Below are positions 47,985 to 56,131 of a stretch of DNA of 64,000 nt, piece after piece. Every line of letters starts with the position of its first letter. The stretch's first letter is position 1. The notes beneath the pieces were generated by a model, which saw only the letters and a program-made list of their open reading frames with translations, had not been told where the DNA came from and made no database searches. This DNA comes from Kluyvera georgiana ATCC 51603 (lineage in GTDB: Bacteria; Pseudomonadota; Gammaproteobacteria; Enterobacterales; Enterobacteriaceae): the NCBI RefSeq assembly GCF_001654985.1, contig NZ_LXEU01000078.1, positions 118,649 to 182,648 of the forward strand, given 5' to 3'. A program made the position numbers and the translations under genes.

Positions 47985-48638
47985 TCAGATCTCAGTCATC
48001 ACCACGTCTTCCGGCAGACGAGATTTTGGCAGCGCTTTGTTGAAGTCTTCCACGCTGTGGTGGCCAACCGGCACCACGACCAGGCTGGTGTAGCCTTTCT
48101 CTTTCAGGCCAAATTCGGCATCCAGAATCCCGGCGTCGAAGCCTTCAATCGGCACCGCGTCCAGACCCATGGCGCCCATGGCCAGCAGGAAGTTGCCGAC
48201 GTTCAGGTAGGTCTGGTTTGCCGCCCACTGCGCGTCATCGTGACGCTCTTTACGGTGCAGGTCGGCGAAGAAGGTGCGGCCTTTGTGGTTCGCGGCTTTG
48301 GCTTCCGGCGTGGCGAAACGGCCATCCGCGTCTTCTTGATCGACCACTTTTTCCAGCCAGGCATCATCGATTGCCGTTTTTGCGCAGAATACCACAACGT
48401 GGGAAGCATCCAGCATTTTGCGTTCGTTAAACACGTAGCCGCCAGCGGCGGATTTCGCGATGCGCGCTTTGCCTTCGTCGGTGCTGGCGACGATAAAGTG
48501 CCACGGCTGAGAGTTGGTGCTGGAAGGGCTATAGCGCAGCAGGGTTTTCAGATTGGCGGCCTGCTCGGCGGTCAGCTTTTTGCTGGCATCAAAGGCTTTG
48601 GTGGAATAGCGCGCTTTAGCAACGGAAACGATGTCCAT
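47985..48638 (-). CDS. nfsB: Oxygen-insensitive NAD(P)H nitroreductase / dihydropteridine reductase
   Basis: NfsB is an FMN flavoprotein that reduces nitrofurans and other nitroaromatics by two electrons. The 217-residue protein matches E. coli NfsB over its whole length, with [29 protein letters not shown] (FMN phosphate and substrate region), [12 protein letters not shown] and PVGHHSVED. Loss of this gene is a known route to nitrofurantoin resistance; here it is intact. It is monocistronic, with a 120-bp gap before ybdF. Confidence 0.97.
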   Translation of the reverse strand: MDIVSVAKARYSTKAFDASKKLTAEQAANLKTLLRYSPSSTNSQPWHFIVASTDEGKARIAKSAAGGYVFNERKMLDASHVVVFCAKTAIDDAWLEKVVDQEDADGRFATPEAKAANHKGRTFFADLHRKERHDDAQWAANQTYLNVGNFLLAMGAMGLDAVPIEGFDAGILDAEFGLKEKGYTSLVVVPVGHHSVEDFNKALPKSRLPEDVVMTEI

Positions 48639-48760
48639 AAATACTCCTGAATGATAAAAGGCACCGCAAATCGGCGCGTTGTATCACAGCAGGGTACCGT
48701 GCGATTTAACAAATGAGAAGGGTGGAAAATGCGATAACACTTATCGCATTTAACGCAAAA

Positions 48761-49129
48761 TCAAACGGGACGCACGCGCTGTTGAACGCGTTTTGGCAGC
48801 TTGTTCACCACCAGATTCCACGAGTCTTCAATCAGGCTGTTGAGCAGATCAACCGTGATTTCATCGCCAGGGTAGACCGAAATCCAGTGTTTTTTGTTCA
48901 TGTGGTAGCCCGGCTTAATGTGCGGGTAGATGGCCTGATGCAGCAATGATTGCTCCGGATCAACCTTCAGATTGACGATGTGCTCGCCGCGCAGCGACAT
49001 CTTGATCATAAAGATTTTTCCCTCAACCGTGAACACATCGTACTCGGGGCCAAAAGGCCAGGCCGGTTCAGAAAAGGGGAGCGTTAGCGCAAATTCCTGC
49101 GCTTTTTCATGCAGCGTTTTACCGTCCAT
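48761..49129 (-). CDS. ybdF: MmcQ/YjbR-family DNA-binding-like protein YbdF
   Basis: YbdF is a 122-residue protein of the MmcQ/YjbR (CyaY-like DNA-binding fold) family of unknown function. Conserved blocks are [23 protein letters not shown] at residues 18-36, [20 protein letters not shown] and [14 protein letters not shown]. The ATG at 49129 overlaps the ramR stop by one base (TAATG), so the gene is translated with ramR and should follow ramR expression. Confidence 0.93.
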   Translation of the reverse strand: MDGKTLHEKAQEFALTLPFSEPAWPFGPEYDVFTVEGKIFMIKMSLRGEHIVNLKVDPEQSLLHQAIYPHIKPGYHMNKKHWISVYPGDEITVDLLNSLIEDSWNLVVNKLPKRVQQRVRPV

Positions 49130-49704
49130 TATTCATCCTCTGACAGCGCTCGCCACATGGCTTCAAAGCCGAGCGCCTTAAGTTTATCTGCACGTTCGGG
49201 TTCGCGGCTGGCGAACTCAATGGTGGTCTCCGCCAGCGACAGGAACAGCGCATCGCCAAAGGCACGGAAATCATCAGACATAAATACCGGGCGCATGGAA
49301 CGCTGGCAGAGTTTATTGAGCTCCGGAAATAGCGCTCTGGCCTGCAGTATCGTTTCGTTGGTGATTTTTCCACTGACGGCCATGCGCCGAATGGCTTGAT
49401 GCCCAATAGGGTGGAGAATGCCCCAGTCGATGTAGCTGTTCCAGATGCTGTGGGTGAAGGCTTTTGGTGATTCTGTGTCGGTCAGGCATGCCAGCATGGT
49501 CTGGCATAAGTCCGTTTTCAGGTGCAGATAAAGCGCATTAAGCAGATCGTCTTTGGTGGCGAAATAACGAAACAGGGTACCTTCCGCTACGCCCGCGCTG
49601 CGCGCAATCAACGCTGTTGATGCGCCGATGCCGGATTGGGCAATGGCGCAGGTGGCCGCTTCCAGTAACGCTTGTTTTTTATCTTCACTCTTCGGACGAG
49701 CCAC
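49129..49704 (-). CDS. ramR: TetR-family repressor RamR
   Basis: RamR represses ramA and so sets the level of AcrAB-TolC and multidrug resistance; bile acids and several drugs bind it in Salmonella. The 191-residue protein starts with GTG at 49704 (read as [10 protein letters not shown]). The HTH is [24 protein letters not shown] (residues 32-55 overall), and the C-terminal ligand domain retains FPELNKLC and [25 protein letters not shown] is eight bases before the start. No frameshift or stop interrupts it, so the repressor appears functional. It is divergent from romA-ramA across the shared operator. Confidence 0.93.
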   Translation of the reverse strand: MARPKSEDKKQALLEAATCAIAQSGIGASTALIARSAGVAEGTLFRYFATKDDLLNALYLHLKTDLCQTMLACLTDTESPKAFTHSIWNSYIDWGILHPIGHQAIRRMAVSGKITNETILQARALFPELNKLCQRSMRPVFMSDDFRAFGDALFLSLAETTIEFASREPERADKLKALGFEAMWRALSEDE

Positions 49705-49793
49705 TACACTTTACCTCTCTGACGGTTAAAAAGGTGATTGAAACATGTCGAACCCAGGGACTTCAACGCCGATTGTCAAAATTTGAAAATTGC

Positions 49794-49840
49794 TTGACGA
49801 TTTTTTCCCCGCCTTTCTATAATGAGTGCCTACTCACTCA
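49794..49840 (+). promoter_or_regulatory. romA-ramA promoter with RamR operator
   Basis: TTGACG (49794-49799) and TATAAT (49818-49823) with an 18-bp spacer form a strong promoter. TGAGTG-CCTACT-CACTCA (49823-49840) follows at once; this is the published RamR-binding palindrome TGAGTG-N6-CACTCA. It overlaps the -10 and transcription start, so bound RamR blocks initiation. The site has no substitutions. Confidence 0.92.
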
Positions 49841-49893
49841 TAATCAACTTTTTTTGTGTGGCTTCCTGGATGAGGCCGGTCACGGGTCAGGAA

Positions 49894-50994
49894 ATGAAAC
49901 CGTTCATCATCAGTGTGGTTGCCATCATGCTTATCGCCAGTGCAGCAAGCTTGCCTTTTGTTCTGAATGCCGGTTTCGGCCAGCCGCCGCAAGGGGCTGA
50001 AAAGAGTCTGATTGAGCGCTCGCCAAACTACCGCGACGGCGCGTTTCACAACACCTTGCCGACGCCGGGGTTTACCGGCGACAAGAACATGCTGATGGCG
50101 TGGTGGGAGTTTTTAACCGCGAAGCGGGAGAACGCGCGCCCTGAGCAGCCGCTGCCGCTGGTGCCGACCGATCTCGCCAGCCTGCCGAGCGAACAGGAGA
50201 CGATGATCTGGCTGGGGCATTCATCCTGGTATCTGCAGCTGGCGGGCAAACGTATTCTGATTGATCCGGTATTCAGCAGCTATGCCGCGCCGTTTTCGTT
50301 TCTGAACAAAGCGTTTGACGGCCACTATCCGTGGCGTGCCGAGACGATGCCGGAGATCGACCTGCTGATTATCTCTCACGACCACTACGACCATCTGGAC
50401 TACGCCACGATTAAGGCGCTAATGCCGAAGGTTAAGCGTGCCGTGGTGCCATTAGGCGTGGGGTCACACCTGCGGTATTGGGGCATGGCGAGTGAGGTGA
50501 TTACCGAGGCCGATTGGCAGCAGAGCGTTGCTATCAGCGATGCGCTGACCGTCCACGTGCTGCCCGCGCGCCACTTCTCAGGCCGTGGCCTTAAGCGAAA
50601 CCAGACCTTGTGGGCCAGCTTTATGTTCGTGACGCCGGAGCAAAAGATCTATTACAGCGGCGACAGCGGCTACGGCCCGCACTTCAAGGCGATTGGTGAA
50701 CAGTTCGGCAAGGTGGACGTCGCCATTCTGGAAGATGGCCAGTACGACCAGGATTGGCGCTATATCCACATGATGCCGGAACAGACCGCCCAGGCCGCGG
50801 TGGACCTGAATGCACAGCGGGTGCTGCCAGGGCACGCCGGACGTTTCGTGCTGGCGAAGCATACCTGGGATGATCCGTACAAGCGGCTGGCGCAGGCCAG
50901 CAAAGATAAAGCGTATCGGTTGTTAACGCCGATGCAGGGCGAGCCGGTTTGGCTGGCGAATCCAACACAAACATTTCGTGCCTGGTGGGAATAA
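49894..50994 (+). CDS. romA: RomA, MBL-fold metallo-hydrolase
   Basis: RomA is a membrane-anchored metallo-beta-lactamase-fold protein encoded just upstream of ramA in Klebsiella and Enterobacter. The metal site is ISHDHYDHLDY (HxHxDH), with WLGHSSW, LPARHFSGRG, YSGDSGYG and LPGHAGRF completing the NAPE-PLD-like family pattern. The N-terminal MKPFIISVVAIMLIASAASL is a signal/anchor. The frame is open from 49822, but that ATG lies inside the RamR operator and transcript start, so 49894 (366 residues) is preferred, despite only AGG in front of it. It is co-transcribed with ramA; its enzymatic role is not known. Confidence 0.9.
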   Translation: MKPFIISVVAIMLIASAASLPFVLNAGFGQPPQGAEKSLIERSPNYRDGAFHNTLPTPGFTGDKNMLMAWWEFLTAKRENARPEQPLPLVPTDLASLPSEQETMIWLGHSSWYLQLAGKRILIDPVFSSYAAPFSFLNKAFDGHYPWRAETMPEIDLLIISHDHYDHLDYATIKALMPKVKRAVVPLGVGSHLRYWGMASEVITEADWQQSVAISDALTVHVLPARHFSGRGLKRNQTLWASFMFVTPEQKIYYSGDSGYGPHFKAIGEQFGKVDVAILEDGQYDQDWRYIHMMPEQTAQAAVDLNAQRVLPGHAGRFVLAKHTWDDPYKRLAQASKDKAYRLLTPMQGEPVWLANPTQTFRAWWE

Positions 50995-51027
50995 ACACCG
51001 GCTGTCATAAAACGAGGGGAGGGGTGT

Positions 51028-51375
51028 ATGACTGAATTAGCCACTCAGGTGATTGACACACTGGTCGAATGGATTGACGAAAATCTGCATCAGCCATTGC
51101 GCATCGATGAGATAGCCCGCCGGGCGGGGTATTCAAAATGGCATCTGCAGCGTCTGTTTTTACAGCATAAAGGGGAGAGCCTTGGGCGCTACATCCGCCA
51201 ACGTAAGCTGAATCTGGCGGCGGATGAATTGTGTACGACCGATCAAAAGGTCTATGACATCTGCCTGAAGTACGGGTTTGATTCCCAGCAGACCTTTACC
51301 CGTATTTTCACCCGCACGTTTAACCAGTCGCCGGGTGCCTATCGCAAAGTCCATCATCGCCCACGGACGCATTGA
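51028..51375 (+). CDS. ramA: AraC-family multidrug-resistance activator RamA
   Basis: RamA is a small MarA/SoxS-like activator that turns on acrAB, tolC and micF through marboxes. The 115-residue protein is only the two-HTH DNA-binding unit: IDEIARRAGYSKWHLQRLF for the first recognition helix and VYDICLKYGFDSQQTFTRIF for the second. The match to RamA, rather than MarA or SoxS, is shown by the start (QVIDTLVEWIDENLHQPLRI) and ending (PGAYRKVHHRPRTH). GAGGGGAGG precedes the ATG. It follows romA by 33 bp. E. coli K-12 has no ramA. Confidence 0.93.
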   Translation: MTELATQVIDTLVEWIDENLHQPLRIDEIARRAGYSKWHLQRLFLQHKGESLGRYIRQRKLNLAADELCTTDQKVYDICLKYGFDSQQTFTRIFTRTFNQSPGAYRKVHHRPRTH

Positions 51376-51421
51376 TATTGCTCCGAGGAAGGCGTAAAGC
51401 CGCCCTCGGGGCTACCACAAG

Positions 51422-51494
51422 TAGGCCGGATAAGGCGTTAGCCGCATCCGGCACCGTACGCTCATCTGCCTGATGGCGCTTTGTTTATCCGGCC
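51422..51494. repeat. REP/BIME element between ramA and ybdJ
   Basis: TAGGCCGGATAAGGCG, GCCGCATCCGGCA, then TGCCTGATGGCGC and TTTATCCGGCC form inverted REP units. The element sits between convergent ramA and ybdJ stops. Confidence 0.85.
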
Positions 51495-51515
51495 CACAGA
51501 AGCGCGGGCTTAAGA

Positions 51516-51764
51516 TCAATCCGCCAGCGAAAACCAGCGTCGCCACACGAAGCGAAGTACCAGATACTCAATCGTCCCCAGGGCAAGGAACCACACGCAG
51601 AACAGCACGGTGTAAAACTGGTTCAGGTCCATAAAGTGGAAGGTATCCACCAGCTTTTGCGCCAGCGTTAAACCCAGCGACGGTGCTGGAAGCAGCAGGC
51701 AGGAAAGGAACGCCATGAGCAAAATACCCGCGGCGGTCATCAGGGATTCAAGAGGATGCTTCAT
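51516..51764 (-). CDS. ybdJ: DUF1158 inner membrane protein YbdJ
   Basis: YbdJ is an 82-residue membrane protein with two hydrophobic segments (residues 8-28 and 50-75), nearly the same as E. coli YbdJ in length and sequence (MKHPLESLMTAAGILLMAFL, then the FYTVLFCVWFLALGTIEYLV region). Function is unknown. In E. coli it lies beside nfsB-ybdF, so the ramR-romA-ramA block is inserted between ybdF and ybdJ relative to K-12. Confidence 0.93.
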   Translation of the reverse strand: MKHPLESLMTAAGILLMAFLSCLLLPAPSLGLTLAQKLVDTFHFMDLNQFYTVLFCVWFLALGTIEYLVLRFVWRRWFSLAD

Positions 51765-51953
51765 GCAGTGTTAATCTTTGGTTAAAAATATTATTTTCCG
51801 GTAATTTTTACAGGAACGCAATGTTTCTATGTTAATAAACCTTTTTTGAATATTTGAAATAAATAATGAAGCCTACGAATATATTCGCAGAAAAAGGCGT
51901 TAAATAACGATTTGGTTTAAATTAAATGATGTAATCGTAAATTAACGTCATGC

Positions 51954-52064
51954 TCACGATAATATTTTTACAAAAGTATAGGTACTGTATCCCACCAGCG
52001 TCGCAATCACGATAGCCAGTGCAATGTATAGCGCCAGACGGCGTCCTCTGTAGATTCCGAACAT
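51954..52064 (-). CDS. 36-residue single-pass membrane peptide
   Basis: The minus strand encodes MFGIYRGRRLALYIALAI then VIATLVGYSTYTFVKILS, ending in TGA at 51954. A basic N-terminus (RGRR) followed by one long hydrophobic helix (about residues 10-33) is typical of enteric small membrane proteins. GAGGT stands four bases before the ATG, which is a strong ribosome site. The surrounding 51765-52268 region is otherwise A+T-rich and empty, while this frame is locally GC-richer. I do not recognise the family. Its closeness to the P-type ATPase gene, divergent, is noted without claiming a link. Confidence 0.65.
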   Translation of the reverse strand: MFGIYRGRRLALYIALAIVIATLVGYSTYTFVKILS

Positions 52065-52268
52065 AATGACCTCGTTTAGATGGGGTTTAGGAATATTTTG
52101 TAATATTAACATCAGTAAATCAACTGAATGTCGTTTTGAAATTTAAAAAGCGAAAATATTGTGAGTTAAATAATATTCCTTCGCCTTAAGAAAATATCCA
52201 ACGATGTCGCCTTGGCCAGAAATGATTTCAGGCTTTCCGTTTGCAGGAATTTAAAAGGAAAATTTATC

Positions 52269-54989
52269 GTGTCGAAAATGATGAACCCTAAAAATGTGCC
52301 GCACGCGGGTTACGACCCGCAAGAGCACGCCTACCAGCAGTCTACCGAGCGCGTGTTGTCCCAGCTCAACAGTCAGTCTGAAGGTCTGAGCGTGGCGGAT
52401 GCGGCAGAGCGCCTGAACACCTATGGCCCGAATGCGCTGCCGGAGAAAAAAGGCAAGCCTGCGTGGCTACGCTTCCTCGCCCACTTTAACGATGTCCTGA
52501 TCTACGTCCTGCTGGCTGCGGCGGCGCTGACTGCCGTGATGGGCCACTGGGTCGATACTTTTGTTATTCTCGGCGTCACGGTGATCAATGCTCTGATTGG
52601 TCACATTCAGGAAAGTAATGCAGAAAAGTCGCTGAAAAGCATTCGCAATATGCTCTCCAGCGACGCGCAGGTCATTCGCGACGGTAGCTATAAAACGGTC
52701 GCCACCACCGAACTGGTGCCGGGCGATATCGTGGTGCTGCGCGCGGGCGACCGTATTCCGGCGGACATGCGTCTGATTGAAGCGCATAACCTGCGCGTCG
52801 AAGAGGCCATCCTGACCGGCGAGTCTACCGTGGTGGATAAGCACACCGACGTGCTGCACGGCGAATTGCCGCTGGGCGACCGTACCAACATGGTGTTCTC
52901 CGGCACCACCGTGAGCGCGGGGGGCGGGACTGGCGTGGTGGTGGGCACCGGTCAGGAGACTGAACTCGGCCACATCAACCTGATGATGGCGGGGATTGAA
53001 AAACACCGCACGCCGCTGCTGGTGCAGATGGACAAGCTGGGCAAAGCCATTTTCGCCATCATCCTGGCCATGATGGTCGCGCTGTTTGTCTTTAGCATGC
53101 TGCTGCGCGATATTCCGCTGGGCGAGCTGCTGCTGTCGTTGATTAGCCTCGCGGTCGCCGCCGTTCCGGAAGGCCTGCCGGCGATTATCTCGATTATTTT
53201 GTCTCTGGGCGTCCAGGCGATGGCGCGCAAGCGGGCGATTATCCGCAAGCTGCCTACCGTGGAAACGCTGGGAGCAATGACCGTGGTCTGCTCGGATAAA
53301 ACCGGCACCCTGACCATGAATGAAATGACCGTGAAGGCGGTGATTACCGCCGACAGCTGCTACCGCGTCGACGGCGACAGCTACGAGCCTCACGGTAATA
53401 TCTACCTTGAAGGCAGCAACGAGCCGGTGAAAGTGCAGCCGCGCACCGTGCTGGAAAAGTACCTGCGAACTATCGATCTGTGTAACGATAGCCAGCTGGT
53501 GAAAGACGCGCTGGGCCACTGGGGCATTACCGGCGGTCCGACCGAAGGCGCGCTGAAGGTGCTGGCGGCGAAAGTCAGCCTGGAGCCGGTGCGCACGCAG
53601 CTGATCGCCAAGATCCCGTTTGACTCGCAGTACAAGTACATGGCGACCCACTTCCAGCTGGCGGACGAAGAGATTGTAATGGTAACCGGTGCGCCGGACG
53701 TCCTCTTTGTCCTGTGTCAGCAGCAGCAGACCGCGCGCGGCGTGGAGCCGTTCGAGCGTAGCTACTGGGAAGCAGAAATGGCGCGTTTTGCCAGCCAGGG
53801 TCTGCGTATGGTGGCGGCGGCAACCAAGCCCGCTAACGTTGGGCAGAAAACGCTCGACCACAGCGACCTGCAGAACGGCCTGGTATTCCTCGGTATTGCC
53901 GGGATGATGGACCCGCCGCGCCCGGAGGCGGTGGATGCGATCCACACCTGCCAGAACGCGGGGATCCGCGTGAAGATGATCACCGGCGATCACCCACAAA
54001 CGGCCATGAGCATTGGCCAGATGCTGGGGATCCGCAACAGCAGCGAAGCGATGACCGGCTACCAGCTGGAGCATATGGATGACGCCGAACTGGCGAAAGC
54101 AGCGGTCGAATACGACATTTTCGCCCGCACCAGCCCGGAGCATAAGCTGCGTCTGGTTAAAGCGTTGCAGGAAAGCGGTGAGATTGTCGGGATGACCGGC
54201 GACGGCGTCAACGACGCTCCGGCGCTGCGTCAGGCGGATGTTGGTATCGCCATGGGTATCAAAGGGACCGAAGTGACCAAAGAAGCCGCCGACATGGTGC
54301 TGACCGATGACAACTTTGCCACCATCGCCAGTTCGGTCAAAGAGGGGCGTCGCGTTTACGACAACCTGAAGAAAACGATTCTGTTCATCATGCCAACCAA
54401 CCTGGCGCAGGGGCTGCTGATTATTATCGCGCTGCTGGCGGGGAATATGATTCCGCTGACGCCGGTGTTGATTTTGTGGATGAACATGGCGACTTCCGCC
54501 ACGCTCTCCTTCGGCCTCGCGTTTGAAGCCGCCGAGCGTAACGTGATGAACCGCCCGCCGCGTAAAACCGGTCAGCATGTGATGGACGCGTTTGCCGTTT
54601 GGCGCGTCGCCTTCGTCGGCTTGATGATTGCCATCGCCGCCTTCATTCTTGAGGCATGGCTGGCGCCGCGAGGCCACAGCGCAGAGTTTATCCGCACCGT
54701 GCTGCTGCAGATGCTGGTGACCGCGCAGTGGGTCTACATGATTAACTGCCGCAGCAATGGTTTCTCCCTGAACCGCGGGCTGCTGAAGAACAAAGGCATC
54801 TGGCTGGTGACCGGCGTGTTGCTTCTGCTACAGCTGGCGATTATCTACCTGCCGCTGATGCAGACGCTGTTCGGCACCGAAGCGCTGCCGCTGCGCTACT
54901 GGGGCATCACCCTGGCCATTGGCGCCGCGATGTTCCTGGTGGTGGAAGGTGAAAAGCGTCTGACCCGCCGTTTCCGCAAGACCACGTAG
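52269..54989 (+). CDS. P2A-type cation-transporting ATPase (PMR1/PacL-like)
   Basis: A 906-residue P-type ATPase with N-terminal cation_ATPase_N domain, actuator motif TGES (183-186), ion-site PEGLPA (300-305) in the fourth TM helix, phosphorylation motif DKTGTLT with Asp343, and [20 protein letters not shown], then six C-terminal hydrophobic segments. PEGLPA and the layout place it with Ca2+/Mn2+ pumps (SERCA, PMR1, PacL), not the MgtA or heavy-metal groups. The frame opens at 52212, but AAGGAA at 52255-52260 is placed eight bases before the GTG at 52269, which I take as the start. The transported ion in enterics is not established. Confidence 0.88.
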   Translation: MSKMMNPKNVPHAGYDPQEHAYQQSTERVLSQLNSQSEGLSVADAAERLNTYGPNALPEKKGKPAWLRFLAHFNDVLIYVLLAAAALTAVMGHWVDTFVILGVTVINALIGHIQESNAEKSLKSIRNMLSSDAQVIRDGSYKTVATTELVPGDIVVLRAGDRIPADMRLIEAHNLRVEEAILTGESTVVDKHTDVLHGELPLGDRTNMVFSGTTVSAGGGTGVVVGTGQETELGHINLMMAGIEKHRTPLLVQMDKLGKAIFAIILAMMVALFVFSMLLRDIPLGELLLSLISLAVAAVPEGLPAIISIILSLGVQAMARKRAIIRKLPTVETLGAMTVVCSDKTGTLTMNEMTVKAVITADSCYRVDGDSYEPHGNIYLEGSNEPVKVQPRTVLEKYLRTIDLCNDSQLVKDALGHWGITGGPTEGALKVLAAKVSLEPVRTQLIAKIPFDSQYKYMATHFQLADEEIVMVTGAPDVLFVLCQQQQTARGVEPFERSYWEAEMARFASQGLRMVAAATKPANVGQKTLDHSDLQNGLVFLGIAGMMDPPRPEAVDAIHTCQNAGIRVKMITGDHPQTAMSIGQMLGIRNSSEAMTGYQLEHMDDAELAKAAVEYDIFARTSPEHKLRLVKALQESGEIVGMTGDGVNDAPALRQADVGIAMGIKGTEVTKEAADMVLTDDNFATIASSVKEGRRVYDNLKKTILFIMPTNLAQGLLIIIALLAGNMIPLTPVLILWMNMATSATLSFGLAFEAAERNVMNRPPRKTGQHVMDAFAVWRVAFVGLMIAIAAFILEAWLAPRGHSAEFIRTVLLQMLVTAQWVYMINCRSNGFSLNRGLLKNKGIWLVTGVLLLLQLAIIYLPLMQTLFGTEALPLRYWGITLAIGAAMFLVVEGEKRLTRRFRKTT

Positions 54990-55002
54990 TCGTGATGACT
55001 TA

Positions 55003-55026
55003 GCCCCTCTCCGGCCGGAGAGGGGC
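55003..55026 (+). terminator. 24-bp perfect palindrome after the P-type ATPase gene
   Basis: GCCCCTCTCCGG (55003-55014) and CCGGAGAGGGGC (55015-55026) are exact reverse complements without a spacer. It lies 13 bases past the ATPase stop and 25 bases before the RND adaptor gene. It has no U-tract and belongs to the CCCTCTCC/GGAGAGGG family, so it may lower read-through rather than end transcription. Confidence 0.6.
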
Positions 55027-55050
55027 GCTTGCCACGCAAGGATCCCCGAC

Positions 55051-56121
55051 ATGAAAAACACTTTCCGCCTCGCCTTGTTGGCCTGCGGGCTTGCCAGCTG
55101 CACGCTGGCGTTTGCTTCGGTGCCGGTACGTGTTGCCACCGTTGAACGCGCGCCGCATGCGGTTGAGCGCCAGCTGCCGGGCCGCGTTGAGGCTATTCAC
55201 GCCGTTGAAATTCGCGCCCGTACCGAAGGCACCATCGTACAGCGCCACTTCCAGAACGGACAGGACGTTAAGCAAGGCGACCTGCTGTTCACGCTTGATG
55301 ACGCCCAGCCGCGCGCCGCGCTGGCGCTGGCGCAGGCGGAGCTGAAAAGCGCGCAGGCCTCGTTGCGTCAGGCGCAGCAGCTTTTGACACGCTATCAGAG
55401 CCTCAAAACTAACCACTCCATCAGCCGTAACGATGTCGACACCGCGCAGATGCAGCGTGACGTCGCCGCCGCCGCCGTAGAACAGGCGAAGGCGCGAGTG
55501 ACGGCGCAGCAAATTACGCTCGATTACACCCGCATTACTTCGCCAATCAGCGGCCGCGTCGGCCACAGCGCTTTTCACGTTGGCACGCTGGTGAACGCCG
55601 CCAGCGGCGTGCTGGTGGATATTGCTCAGCTCGATCCTATCCGGGTCAGTTTTGCGCTCGACGAAGCGGCGTTTTACAGCAAAGCCGGGCAGCATGCGGA
55701 TATCCGCGCGTTGAAGGCCGCGTGGCTAGCGCAGATTACCCTCGACGACAAACGCGAGGATGGCGTGCTGACTTCGGTGGATAACCGTATTGACGCCCGC
55801 ACCGCCAGCGTGGCGGTACGCGCCGAATTTGCCAACCCGCAACATCGGTTGCTGCCCGGCGGCAACGTCACCGTGATCCTGCGGCCGCAGACGCAGAGCG
55901 AGAGCGTGATGATCCCTGCGGCGGCGGTACAGCAGGATGCCAACGGCTATTTCAGCTGGGTGCTGACGGCAGAGAATACTGCCGGGCAGCGCCGTCTGGA
56001 GTTGGGCGGCCAGCAGGGGCAGTCCTTCGCCGTGGCGAAGGGGCTTAACCCTGGCGAGCGCGTGGTCACCGATGGCGCGCAGCGTCTGACGGACGGCGCG
56101 GCCGTACAGCCGTTGAATTAA
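55051..56121 (+). CDS. RND efflux periplasmic adaptor (membrane fusion protein)
   Basis: A 356-residue HlyD/AcrA-type adaptor. The N-terminal signal sequence contains LASC (Cys17), a possible lipobox, or the protein may be cut at AFA-SVPV. A split lipoyl domain ([24 protein letters not shown] and [19 protein letters not shown] regions) brackets an alpha-helical hairpin (about residues 85-155), and the beta-barrel and membrane-proximal domains follow. It is not AcrA, OqxA or EefA by sequence. The RND pump gene follows after 10 bases. There is no TolC-like gene here, so use of the housekeeping TolC is expected. Confidence 0.88.
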   Translation: MKNTFRLALLACGLASCTLAFASVPVRVATVERAPHAVERQLPGRVEAIHAVEIRARTEGTIVQRHFQNGQDVKQGDLLFTLDDAQPRAALALAQAELKSAQASLRQAQQLLTRYQSLKTNHSISRNDVDTAQMQRDVAAAAVEQAKARVTAQQITLDYTRITSPISGRVGHSAFHVGTLVNAASGVLVDIAQLDPIRVSFALDEAAFYSKAGQHADIRALKAAWLAQITLDDKREDGVLTSVDNRIDARTASVAVRAEFANPQHRLLPGGNVTVILRPQTQSESVMIPAAAVQQDANGYFSWVLTAENTAGQRRLELGGQQGQSFAVAKGLNPGERVVTDGAQRLTDGAAVQPLN

Positions 56122-56131
56122 GGAGAACAGG

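Noticed and set aside
47595..48650. 351-codon frame across the XRE regulator end and nfsB
   Set aside because: It overlaps the regulator in another frame and is antisense to nfsB, both of which are well supported.
49822..49893. N-terminal extension of RomA starting at the ATG at 49822
   Set aside because: This ATG lies inside the -10 and RamR operator, so it would precede or coincide with the transcription start.
52467..54677. 736-codon open frame on the minus strand
   Set aside because: It is antisense to the P-type ATPase gene; its product is rich in His, Gln and Arg as in typical shadow frames and has no domain.
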